Assembly (NCBI RefSeq): GCF_006716315.1
Contig: NZ_VFOV01000001.1
Coordinates: 4,232,501-4,296,500 of the forward strand
From: Nocardioides albertanoniae
GTDB lineage: Bacteria > Actinomycetota > Actinomycetes > Propionibacteriales > Nocardioidaceae
Length of the DNA: 64,000 nt
Direction of reading: 5' to 3'
The first letter of the stretch is position 1; every line of letters begins with the position of its first letter. Under the pieces are notes generated by a model. That model had not been told where the DNA came from, ran no database searches, and saw only the letters and a list, made by a program, of their open reading frames with translations. Of the stretch, positions 17,733 through 25,638 are shown piece after piece. A program made the position numbers and the translations under genes.

Positions 17733-18458
17733 TCAGGGGGTGTCGTCGCCGGACCAGACGACGTTCTCGCGGATGAGCCGGGCGGGCACTCCGGCGACGG
17801 CGGTGCGCGGCTCGATCTTCTGGTTGCGCACCATCGCGCGCATGCCGACGACCGCGCCGTCGCCGACCTCGACGTTGCCGGTGACGATCGCGTCGCGGCC
17901 GAGCCAGACGTGCTCACCGAAGCGGATGTGGGCGCCGTAGGGGTTGATGCGCTCACCGGTCTCACCGTCCTCGAGGCGGTGCATGTCGTCGGTGGCGACG
18001 TAGACGTTGGCGGCCCAGAGCTGATCGCCCACAGCGACGATCGAGCCGCCGTTGCGGGCGTCTATCTGGGCGCGGGAGGTGGCGACGAGGCCGCCGGAGA
18101 GGATCACCGCCGAGCCGCCACCGCAGTAGACCTCACCCCAGACCATGCTCGTGTCGGGGCCGATGAAGATCGTCGGGGAGTCGCCACCGACCAGCAGCGC
18201 CTGCATCGAGGTGATGTCGGTGGCGACCACGATCAGGGCGTCGGAGAACGGGTAGAAACCGAGCAGCTCGATCAGCCGCTCGGCGAGCGGGAACCCGTCG
18301 CGTACGTAGATCGCGTTGCCACCCTCGTGCCACCACTCCGGCAGCGGCCCGGTGATCTCGCTCAGCTCGAGCCCGACGAGCACCTCCGGCGCCAGGCCGG
18401 CGGCGATCAGCCGCTCCCGGTGCTCTGCACGGAGGCCCTCGCCCCTGGTCCATGACAT
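17733..18458 (-). CDS. Hexapeptide-repeat (left-handed beta-helix) acyltransferase-like protein
   Basis: A 241-residue protein. The first 60 residues are helical (MSWTRGEGLRAEHRERLIAAG) and the rest is built of left-handed beta-helix repeats, ending with HVWLGRDAIVTGNVEVGDGAVVGMRAMVRNQ and AVAGVPARLIRENV. The tail resembles O-acetyltransferases such as those acting on sugars. The ATG at 18458 is preceded 7 nt upstream by TAAGGT, fixing the start and indicating a leaderless message; upstream in-frame codons overlap the relic on the other strand. Substrate unknown. Not clearly in an operon. Confidence 0.8.
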   Translation of the reverse strand: MSWTRGEGLRAEHRERLIAAGLAPEVLVGLELSEITGPLPEWWHEGGNAIYVRDGFPLAERLIELLGFYPFSDALIVVATDITSMQALLVGGDSPTIFIGPDTSMVWGEVYCGGGSAVILSGGLVATSRAQIDARNGGSIVAVGDQLWAANVYVATDDMHRLEDGETGERINPYGAHIRFGEHVWLGRDAIVTGNVEVGDGAVVGMRAMVRNQKIEPRTAVAGVPARLIRENVVWSGDDTP

Positions 18459-18465
18459 GCCGCGA

Positions 18466-18471
18466 ACCTTA
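18466..18471 (-). promoter_or_regulatory. -10 element of the hexapeptide protein gene (leaderless)
   Basis: Minus-strand TAAGGT ends 7 nt before the ATG at 18458. Confidence 0.5.
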
Positions 18472-18509
18472 TCCCGCGCGGCTGCGACGTCAGGAAAACC
18501 GTTCGCGGC

Positions 18510-18830
18510 CGCGGCCACGTCGCGCTGGTCACCCAGGAGCATCATGTCTTCGTGGGCACCGTGCGCGACAACGTGGTCCTGGCCCGCTCGGGAGCCTCCG
18601 ACGCCGAGGGGCTCGACGCGCTGGCCGCGGTGGATGCCCGCGAGTGGGTCGCGGCGCTCCCGGACGGCCTCGACACCGAGGTCGGCTCCGGGGGCCGCGC
18701 CCTGACCGCGCCACAGGCCCAGCAGGTCGCCGGGGTCGAGGACGGCCGGATCACCGAGTTCGGCCCCCACGACGAACTGGTCGCCGCTCGTGGGTCCTAC
18801 GCGCGGCTCTGGGACTCCTGGCGCACCTGA
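18510..18830 (+). pseudogene. Relic of an ABC transporter ATP-binding domain
   Basis: About 106 codons that can only be part of an exporter-type ABC subunit. The Q-loop region (HVALVTQEHHVFVGTVRDNV) is followed by the helical subdomain (LPDGLDTEVGSGGRALTAPQAQQVA) and then directly by the domain's C-terminal end (VEDGRITEFGPHDELVAARG, YARLWDSW). The membrane domain and Walker A are missing at the 5' side. An internal in-frame deletion has removed Walker B, the D-loop and the switch His between QQVA and GVEDG. It cannot bind or hydrolyse ATP, so I call it a pseudogene although the frame is open. Confidence 0.8.
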
Positions 18831-18848
18831 CCGGGCCCGGGTACTGGC

Positions 18849-19631
18849 TCAGCTCGGGTACATCCCGCTGCTCACGTTGAGCCAGGTGCCGGTGATGGCG
18901 CCGGCGCTGTCGGAGGCGAGGAAGGTGGCGGTGTCGGCGACCTCCCCCAGCCGCGGCGACCGCTTGGTCATCCGCATCCCGTCGAGGTTCTCCTTGATCC
19001 CCTCCAGAGCCTCCTCCGGGAGCCGCGTGCCGAGGGTGCGCTCGAACTTCTCCGCGGTGAAGGTCTCGGTGATCCCGGCGGTCCAGATCCCCACGACGCG
19101 TACGCCGGAGGGCCCGGCCTCCGCGGCCAGGTCGCGCACGAGTGCGTCGAGCGCGCCGTCGGCGGCGCTGGTGCCGCCCATGCCCGGCGCCGAGCCCCGC
19201 GCGGAGCCGGAGTCGAGGGCGAGGATGACGCCACGGCCCTGGGCCACCATCTGCCGGGCGGCAGCGCGGGCGGTGTGGAAGGAACCGGCGATGCCGCGTA
19301 CGACCGGCTGGGTGTAGTCGGCGGCCGAGATCTCCAGCAGCGCCTGGCCCTGGATGTCGCCGCGGTCGGCGACGTTGAACGAGATGTCGAGCGAGCCGGT
19401 CTCGGCGACGACCCGCTCCACGAAGGCGACCACGGCGTCCTCGTCGAGGACGTCGACCACGCCGTAGCCGGCGGCGCCGACCTCGGCGGCCTTCGCCTTC
19501 AGCGAGGCCTCGGTGCGGCCGGCGAGGTAGACCGTGGCGCCCGCCTCGGCGAAGGTCTCAGCGGTGGTCGAGCCGATGTCGCCCGCGCCGCCCCAGACGA
19601 TGGCGGTGCGGTCCTGAAGCTGTGCGTACAT
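18849..19631 (-). CDS. Atypical short-chain dehydrogenase/reductase family protein
   Basis: A 260-residue Rossmann protein of the SDR superfamily. The nucleotide motif near the N-terminus is WGGAGDIGS, in place of TGxxxGxG. The active-site region reads LALDSGSARGS followed by GTSAADGALDAL, where a normal SDR has YxxxK; aligned this way Tyr becomes Thr and Lys becomes Asp. The NAG motif is also altered (FNVADRGD). Cofactor binding may remain but classical redox chemistry is doubtful. The ATG at 19631 has AGGAG about 6 nt upstream. Function unknown. Confidence 0.8.
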   Translation of the reverse strand: MYAQLQDRTAIVWGGAGDIGSTTAETFAEAGATVYLAGRTEASLKAKAAEVGAAGYGVVDVLDEDAVVAFVERVVAETGSLDISFNVADRGDIQGQALLEISAADYTQPVVRGIAGSFHTARAAARQMVAQGRGVILALDSGSARGSAPGMGGTSAADGALDALVRDLAAEAGPSGVRVVGIWTAGITETFTAEKFERTLGTRLPEEALEGIKENLDGMRMTKRSPRLGEVADTATFLASDSAGAITGTWLNVSSGMYPS

Positions 19632-19727
19632 GATGTCTCCTGAGCTCTCCGCACGCACCCGTTGTGCGTGATCTGCTCGTTAGGACGTACGCCGCGCCGT
19701 CGACTCATCGGTCCCCGGAAAACTTTT

Positions 19728-20702
19728 TCAGGTCAGCGCCTGCGGAAGCCCGAAGGCCGGGAAGAGATGCGGCTCGAACGTGGTGATCTGAGCGACCCTG
19801 CCGTCCACGACCCGGAGCACGTCGAGCACCTGCGGACGGAAGACCGTGGTCCCCGGGCGGCGTACGTAGCCCGCGACCGCCGGCATCCGGTTGGCCCGTG
19901 CCGGGATGAACTTCCATTCGCCCAGGTAGGTCGGCGACGACGGATCCAGGTTGGGCAGCACGAACGACACCAGCGCGTCCCGGGTGGAGAACCAGAACGG
20001 GTTCGGCGGCATCGTCAGCACCGCGTCGCTGGTCAGCAGGTCGGCGATGCCCTCACGCCAGCTGCTCGCCCCCGCAGCGATGTAGGCGTCGATGACCTTG
20101 CGCTCCTCCTCGGTCGGCCCCTCGGTGCGCCAGCTCGACCGGTCCTCGGGCAGATGCCGGCGCAACGCCGGCTTGGCCCGCTGCAGCAGCGAGTTGACCG
20201 TGGCGACGCTGACGTCGAGAGCAGCCGCCGTATCCGCCGCCGACCAGCCGAGCACCTCGCGGAAGACGAAGACCGCCCGCTGCTGCGGGGTCAGGTGCTG
20301 GATCGCGGTCAGGAAGACCAGCTCGATCGTCTCCCGCGCGACCGCCTCCTCCTCCGGCCGCTCCGGCTCCAGCAGGGCGTCCGGGAAAGGCTGCAGCCAT
20401 TCCAGCAGCTCCGGGGGCTCACCGGTGCCGTGGTCGAACCCCAGCAGCGGGGCGTACGTCCTGGGCCGGCGCTCGTTGCGACGCAGGAAGTCGAGGCAGG
20501 TGTTGGTCGCGATCCGATACAGCCACGCGCGCAACGCCTCGGGGTCGGTGAGCTGGTCGCGCCGCTCCCATGCCTTGACCAGGGTCTCCTGCACCAGGTC
20601 CTCGGCTTCGTCGAAGCTCGCCACCATCCGGTAGCAGTGCACCCTCAGCTCGCGCCGGTGCTTCTCGGCCGCGTCGACGAACGGGTCGGTCATCTGGCTC
20701 AT
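19728..20702 (-). CDS. SigG/SigJ-like ECF sigma factor with SnoaL-like C-terminal domain
   Basis: A 324-residue sigma-70 family protein. Region 2 (HRRELRVHCYRMVASFDEAEDLVQETLVKAW) and region 4 (LTPQQRAVFVFREVLGWSAADTAAALDVSVATVNSLLQRA) are followed by about 130 residues of SnoaL/NTF2-like domain (TSDAVLTMPPNPFWFSTRDAL). This is the layout of actinobacterial SigG-type ECF sigmas, in which the C-terminal domain controls activity in place of an anti-sigma factor; none is encoded nearby. The start is ATG 20702, with TACGCT 8 nt before it; ATG 20693 (MTDPF) is the alternative. The recognised promoter cannot be predicted from this window. Confidence 0.9.
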   Translation of the reverse strand: MSQMTDPFVDAAEKHRRELRVHCYRMVASFDEAEDLVQETLVKAWERRDQLTDPEALRAWLYRIATNTCLDFLRRNERRPRTYAPLLGFDHGTGEPPELLEWLQPFPDALLEPERPEEEAVARETIELVFLTAIQHLTPQQRAVFVFREVLGWSAADTAAALDVSVATVNSLLQRAKPALRRHLPEDRSSWRTEGPTEEERKVIDAYIAAGASSWREGIADLLTSDAVLTMPPNPFWFSTRDALVSFVLPNLDPSSPTYLGEWKFIPARANRMPAVAGYVRRPGTTVFRPQVLDVLRVVDGRVAQITTFEPHLFPAFGLPQALT

Positions 20703-20899
20703 GCCTGGCGAGCGTAGAGGCGTTGCGGGCCAGGTCCGAGCGAATTTCTCAAGCAATCACAAACGAGTGCAACGCAATCGATCCAGGCGACGTAGGACGG
20801 GTGTGGGGCGGTCCTCCCAGGGCCCCGGCTGACGATTCCCGAGCCGGGGTCCTGGCTACTCTGCGGCCCTTGGTCCGTGCAACTGATCAACCCAGAAGG

Positions 20900-21904
20900 T
20901 CAGCCCAGCGCGCGGAGCTTGGGGAGGATCTCCTCACCATAGAGCTTGAGGAACTTCGCCTGGTCCGGCCCCGGGGCGTGGAAGACGAGGTGGGTGAAGC
21001 CCATGTCGAGATACTCCTTGATCCGGGCGACGTGCTCGTCGGGATCGGTGGAGACGATGAACCGCTTCGCGGTCGCCTCGGTCGGCAGCGCGTCGGCGAG
21101 ACGCTGCATCTCGACCGGGTCCTCGACGGAGTGCTTCTGCTCCGGGGTGAGCCCGAGGGCGCCCCAGAAGCGGGTCGCCTCCATGGCCTGCTCCAGGTCG
21201 TGGTCGAAGGAGACCTTGACCTCGATCATCATGTCGACGTCTTCGGGCTTGCGCTCGGAGAGCTCGATGCCGTTGCGTACGGCGGGGAGCAGCGTGTCGG
21301 TGTAGAGTTCGGCGCCCTTGCCGGAGGTGGTGATGTAGCCGTCACCGGCGCGGCCGGCGTACTTCGTGGCGGCCGGGCCCGAACCGGCCAGGTAGATCGG
21401 CACCGGGTTCTCGGGCTTGTCGTAGATGGTCGCCCGGTCGAGCTGGTAGTAGTCGCCCTCGAAGGTGACCCGGTCCTCGGACCAGAGCTTCTTGATGACG
21501 CGTACGGCCTCGCGGAACCGCGCGAACCGCACCTTGCCCTCCGGCCACTCGACACCCAGCGGCGCCTCGTTCATCGCCTCACCGGTGCCCATGCCGAGCA
21601 CGACGCGGTCGGGGAAGAGCGAGCCGAGGGTCGCGAACGACTGCGCCACGATCGCCGGGTGGTAGCGGAACGTCGGGGTGAGCACCGAGGTGCCCATCAC
21701 GATCCGCTCCGTGCGCGCGCCGAGCGCGCCCAGCCAGGTCATCGCGAACGGCGCGTGCCCACCGTCGTGTCGCCACGGCTGGAGATGGTCGGAGATGAAG
21801 ACCGAGTCGAAACCCTGCTCCTCCGCCATCACGCCGTAGTTCAGCAGCTCCGTGGGTGCGAACTGCTCGTTGGACGCCTTGTATCCGAACCTGATCTCCG
21901 TCAC
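20900..21904 (-). CDS. fgd: F420-dependent glucose-6-phosphate dehydrogenase
   Basis: Oxidises glucose 6-phosphate to 6-phosphogluconolactone with coenzyme F420, supplying F420H2 to the cell. The 334-residue protein follows mycobacterial Fgd1 along its length: GYKASNEQFAPTEL, SDHLQPWRHDGGHAPF and GTSVLTPTFRYHPAIVAQSFATLGSL. The catalytic residues known from Fgd1 are all at the expected positions: H40, W44 and E109 (GMGTGEA). The GTG start at 21904 is set by a -10 hexamer 6 nt upstream. It is divergent by 23 bp from an F420-type LLM oxidoreductase, a likely consumer of F420H2. Confidence 0.95.
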   Translation of the reverse strand: MTEIRFGYKASNEQFAPTELLNYGVMAEEQGFDSVFISDHLQPWRHDGGHAPFAMTWLGALGARTERIVMGTSVLTPTFRYHPAIVAQSFATLGSLFPDRVVLGMGTGEAMNEAPLGVEWPEGKVRFARFREAVRVIKKLWSEDRVTFEGDYYQLDRATIYDKPENPVPIYLAGSGPAATKYAGRAGDGYITTSGKGAELYTDTLLPAVRNGIELSERKPEDVDMMIEVKVSFDHDLEQAMEATRFWGALGLTPEQKHSVEDPVEMQRLADALPTEATAKRFIVSTDPDEHVARIKEYLDMGFTHLVFHAPGPDQAKFLKLYGEEILPKLRALG

Positions 21905-21910
21905 GCGCCC

Positions 21911-21920
21911 ACGGTAGCCT
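21911..21920. promoter_or_regulatory. Overlapping divergent -10 elements of fgd and the LLM oxidoreductase gene
   Basis: On the minus strand TACCGT (complement of 21911-21916) is 6 nt from the fgd GTG. On the plus strand TAGCCT (21915-21920) is 7 nt from the ATG at 21928. The two hexamers share the TA base pairs at 21915-21916, so the two polymerases could not be bound at once. Both mRNAs would be leaderless. Confidence 0.6.
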
Positions 21921-21927
21921 CCCCCTC

Positions 21928-22968
21928 ATGAAGCTTGCGATGCCCTTGACCTACTTCGGCAACCCACGCGAGACCGCCGACCAGGTCGTCGACCTGGAGA
22001 AGGCCGGACTCGACCAGCTCTGGGTCGCCGAGCCCTACGGCTTCGACGCGGTCTCCCTGCTCGGCTACCTGGCGGCGAAGACCGAGCGGGTCGAGCTCGG
22101 CTCGGGCATCCTCAACATCTACAGCCGTACGCCGGGGGCGCTGCTCCAGACCGCGGCCGGCCTCGACAACGTCTCCGAAGGTCGCGCGATCCTCGGCCTC
22201 GGCGCGAGCGGACCGCAGGTCATCGAGGGCTTCCACGGGGTGGCGTACGACAAGCCGTTGACGCGCACCCGCGAGATCATCGCGCTGCTGCGCGCCGGGC
22301 TGCGCGGCGAGCGCCTGCAGAGCGACGGGCTCTACAAGCTCCCGCTGCCGGCCGACCAGGGCACCGGGCTCGGCAAGCCGCTCAAGCTGCTCAACCGGCC
22401 GGAGCGTGCCGACACCCCGATCTGGGTGGCCGCGCTGGGCGACAAGAACGTCGCGATGACCGCCGAGGTCGCCGACGGCTGGCTGCCGTTCCAGTTCCTG
22501 CCCGACAAGGCTCGCGACGTGTGGGGCGAGGCGATCGACAAGGGGCTCGCCAAGCGCTCGGCCGACCTGAAGCCGCTGGAGATCTCCGCCGGCGGCCTGC
22601 TCGCGATCACCGACGACCCCGACGAGGCCAAGCGTCACCGAGACACGATGCGCGGCCTGCTGGCGCTGTACGTCGGTGGCATGGGGGCGCGTGGCAAGAA
22701 CTTCTACAACGACATGGCCGTGAAGTACGGCTTCGGCGACGCCGCCAAGAAGATCCAGGATCTCTACCTCGACGGCCACAAGCGCGACGCCGAGGCCGAG
22801 GTGCCCGAGGCCTGGCTCGAGGCCGGCAACCTGGTCGGGCCGGAGTCGTTCGTCAAGGAGCGGATCGCGGCCTTCAAGGAGGCCGGCGTCACCAGCCTGC
22901 AGGTCACCCCCGCCTTCGGCACCGACGCGCCCGCGGCGATCGGTCAGGTCAAGGAGTGGCTGGCCTGA
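21928..22968 (+). CDS. LLM-class F420-dependent oxidoreductase
   Basis: A 346-residue luciferase-like monooxygenase-fold enzyme. The start MKLAMPLTYFGNPRETADQV, the GSGILNIYSRTPGALLQTAAGLDNVSEGR strand-helix region and the ILGLGASGPQVIEGFHG loop are typical of the actinobacterial F420-binding subgroup, not the flavin-dependent monooxygenases. Divergence from fgd, which makes F420H2, supports the cofactor assignment. The substrate is unknown. The ATG at 21928 is fixed by the -10 element 7 nt away. Three 15-bp tandem repeats begin at its stop codon. Confidence 0.87.
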   Translation: MKLAMPLTYFGNPRETADQVVDLEKAGLDQLWVAEPYGFDAVSLLGYLAAKTERVELGSGILNIYSRTPGALLQTAAGLDNVSEGRAILGLGASGPQVIEGFHGVAYDKPLTRTREIIALLRAGLRGERLQSDGLYKLPLPADQGTGLGKPLKLLNRPERADTPIWVAALGDKNVAMTAEVADGWLPFQFLPDKARDVWGEAIDKGLAKRSADLKPLEISAGGLLAITDDPDEAKRHRDTMRGLLALYVGGMGARGKNFYNDMAVKYGFGDAAKKIQDLYLDGHKRDAEAEVPEAWLEAGNLVGPESFVKERIAAFKEAGVTSLQVTPAFGTDAPAAIGQVKEWLA

Positions 22969-23009
22969 TCACGACTGGCCTGATTCCGACTGACCTGATC
23001 ACCGCTGCG
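22965..23009. repeat. Three 15-bp tandem repeats after the LLM oxidoreductase gene
   Basis: Units CTGATCACGACTGGC (22965-22979), CTGATTCCGACTGAC (22980-22994) and the diverged CTGATCACCGCTGCG (22995-23009). The first unit contains the upstream gene's stop. Same unit length as the unrelated-looking array before pcrA. Confidence 0.65.
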
Positions 23010-23102
23010 CCGGCCGGCTCGGGCTGTGAGGTCACTAACACCAGAGCCGATTCGGGCCCTCCCGCTGTGACACTGCCCCCATGGGCATAGTTGCATTGAC
23101 GC

Positions 23103-25538
23103 ATGTCTGAGGGGATCGGCGCCAAGATCGTGGCTTTCATCACCGGACCCGTCACCAAATGGGTGGTGCTGGGATTCTGGCTGGTGATGCTGGTCCTGAT
23201 GGGCCCGCTGACCGGCAAGCTCAGCGACGTCGAGTCCCACGACAACTCCGACTGGCTCCCGGCCAACGCCGAGTCGACCCAGGCGATCGACGAGCTCGCC
23301 AAGGTGCAGGACCCCGACGACCTGACCACGACGATCGTCTACCACCGCGACGGTGGGCTGACGAAGTCCGACTACACCGACCTCGTGCTGCAGATCCCCG
23401 AGATCGCCTCGTTGGACGGCGTCGTCACCCAGGAGAGCAAGCCCGACCAGCCGGTGATGCCGGCGATCGCCTACCCGGTCGGGGAGAAGAAGGGCCAGAA
23501 ACAGGGCCTGGTCTCCCCCGACGGCGAGGTCGCCACGGTCTCGCTCGTCGTCAACTACGCCGACGAGGACCCGACCGCGCTGCTCGACCTGCGCGACGAC
23601 CTGGTCGAGATCACCAAGATGGACGGGGTCGACGTCTACATCGGCGGCCAGGGCGGATCGACCGCCGACCAGATGGAGGCCGGCGCCGGCATCGGCGGCG
23701 CGCTGCTCTACGCCGCCGCGGGCGTGGTCATCGTGATCCTGCTGATCACCTACCGAAGTCCGGTGCTGTGGTTCCTCCCGCTGGTCTCGGTGCTGGTCGC
23801 GCTGGTCGTGTCGATGGGCGTGGTCTATCTGTGCGCGATGTACGCCGGGCTCACCCTCAACCAGATGAACCGGGCGATCCTCGATGTGCTCGTCTTCGGC
23901 GCCGGCACCGACTACGCCCTGCTCCTCATCGCCAGATATCGCGAGGAGCTGGGTCGCCACCGGGACCGGCACAAGGCGATGGCCGCCGCGCTGCGCGGAT
24001 CGGCCCCCGCGATCATCGCCTCGGCCGGCACAGTCACCGTCGGCATGCTCGGCCTGATGGTCGCGACCATGGGCTCGACCGCCAGCCTCGGCCCCGTCTG
24101 CGCGATCGGCATCGTGGCCGGTCTCGTCGTCATGCTGACCCTGCTCCCGGCGCTGCTGGTGATCACCGGTCGTTGGGTGTTCTGGCCGGTCAAACCGGCG
24201 TACGGCACCTCCGGCGAGCGCCACGGCGGCATCTGGACCAGGCTCGGCAGCTGGATCCGTCGGCGCCCGCGCAAGGTCTGGATCGGCACCGCGGCGGCCC
24301 TGCTGGCCTGCTGCGCCGGACTCTCGATGCTCAACATCACCACGTTGGACAGCTCGGAGACCTACACCAAGGACTTCCCCTCGCTGGTCGGCGACCGGGT
24401 GCTCGAGAAGCACGACCTCAGCGACCCGTCCAACCCGATCCAGGTCGTCTCGAACAAGGGCACCGAGAAGGACGTCGTGACGGCTCTGACCAAGGCCGGC
24501 TACAAGGGTGTGCAGCCGGTCACCGACGGGTCGCACGAGGTCGCGGTGACCGCGGTGCCGCTGACCACCGACCCGATGTCCGACAAGTCCTTCGACACCG
24601 TCGAGGACGTACGCAGCGTCATCCACTCCGTCGACGGCGCCGACGCTCTCGCCGCCGGCACCGCGGCGATCCAGCTCGACATGGCCGCTGCCACCGACCG
24701 TGACACCAAGGTCGTGATGCCGTTGGTGCTGGGTCTGGTGCTGATCATCTTGATGATCCTGCTCCGCTCGATCCTCTCCCCGCTGCTGCTGATGGCCACG
24801 GTCGTGCTCAGCTTCGGTGCCGCGCTGGGGATCTCGGCGGTCATCTTCGATGCGATGGGGTTCGCCGGCGAGGGCCGGGAGTTCCCGCTGTTCGTCTTCG
24901 TGTTCCTGGTCGCGCTCGGCATCGACTACAACATCTTCTTGATGCACCGGGTGCGCGAGGAGACGGTCGAGCACGGCGACACCCGGCGTGCGTCCTTGGT
25001 GGCGCTCTCGGCCACCGGTGGCGTCATCACCAGCGCCGGCATCGTGCTGGCCTCCACGTTCGCCGTGCTCACCACGATGCCGCACGTGAGCTTCATCGAG
25101 ATCGGCCTCGCGATCGCCCTCGGCGTGCTCCTCGACACCCTGGTCGTACGTTCCATCCTGGTCACCGCCATCAATCTCGACCTCGGCGACATCATCTGGT
25201 GGCCCAGCGGTCTGGCGCGGCGGACGAACGTTCGTTCGCCGCGCCGCGGCGGGCCGGGCGACGTGGTCGGCGCCGGCCGTGCGGCTGCCCCGGGATATCC
25301 GGGTGCGCCGATGCCGCCGCGTCGGGCGCCGAACCGTCAGCTCCAGTCCCGTCCGACACAGCCCGGGCAGCCCCAGCCGCGCCCGATGCAGGGTCGTCCG
25401 ATGCCGCCGCGTTACTCGCGCCCCGGGCCGCCGCCGGGGCGCCCACCGCAGCCCGGCCGGCAGCCCTACCCTCGGCCGAACCCCCGGCCCTACCCACCGC
25501 AGGGCCGTCCGAGACCCCGCCGACCGGACGAATACTGA
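23103..25538 (+). CDS. MMPL/RND-family transporter
   Basis: An 811-residue RND-superfamily protein of the MMPL type, likely exporting a lipid or other envelope molecule using the proton gradient. There are two repeats, each with one transmembrane helix, a periplasmic porter domain and a five-helix bundle (from about 190 and 530). The helix-4 Asp-Tyr proton-relay pair occurs in both halves: FGAGTDYALLLIARYREE and ALGIDYNIFLMHRVREE. The C-terminus (about 720-811) is a Pro/Arg-rich cytoplasmic tail. Start ATG 23103, with no evident ribosome site and a short leader. It is followed by the first of the cysteine-rich extracellular proteins; no functional link is shown. Confidence 0.92.
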   Translation: MSEGIGAKIVAFITGPVTKWVVLGFWLVMLVLMGPLTGKLSDVESHDNSDWLPANAESTQAIDELAKVQDPDDLTTTIVYHRDGGLTKSDYTDLVLQIPEIASLDGVVTQESKPDQPVMPAIAYPVGEKKGQKQGLVSPDGEVATVSLVVNYADEDPTALLDLRDDLVEITKMDGVDVYIGGQGGSTADQMEAGAGIGGALLYAAAGVVIVILLITYRSPVLWFLPLVSVLVALVVSMGVVYLCAMYAGLTLNQMNRAILDVLVFGAGTDYALLLIARYREELGRHRDRHKAMAAALRGSAPAIIASAGTVTVGMLGLMVATMGSTASLGPVCAIGIVAGLVVMLTLLPALLVITGRWVFWPVKPAYGTSGERHGGIWTRLGSWIRRRPRKVWIGTAAALLACCAGLSMLNITTLDSSETYTKDFPSLVGDRVLEKHDLSDPSNPIQVVSNKGTEKDVVTALTKAGYKGVQPVTDGSHEVAVTAVPLTTDPMSDKSFDTVEDVRSVIHSVDGADALAAGTAAIQLDMAAATDRDTKVVMPLVLGLVLIILMILLRSILSPLLLMATVVLSFGAALGISAVIFDAMGFAGEGREFPLFVFVFLVALGIDYNIFLMHRVREETVEHGDTRRASLVALSATGGVITSAGIVLASTFAVLTTMPHVSFIEIGLAIALGVLLDTLVVRSILVTAINLDLGDIIWWPSGLARRTNVRSPRRGGPGDVVGAGRAAAPGYPGAPMPPRRAPNRQLQSRPTQPGQPQPRPMQGRPMPPRYSRPGPPPGRPPQPGRQPYPRPNPRPYPPQGRPRPRRPDEY

Positions 25539-25638
25539 TTTACGGTCTCCCGAAACCGCCGGGTGTCTTTACTATGTGCATACGACTCGGGTCGTTCGGC
25601 CCGGGCTGTCCACTTCACTGACATGCGGGGCACGCGAC

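Noticed and set aside
25199..25621. Extra plus-strand frame at the 3' end of the MMPL gene
   Set aside because: It lies in another frame of the Pro/Arg-rich tail coding region and has no start signals.
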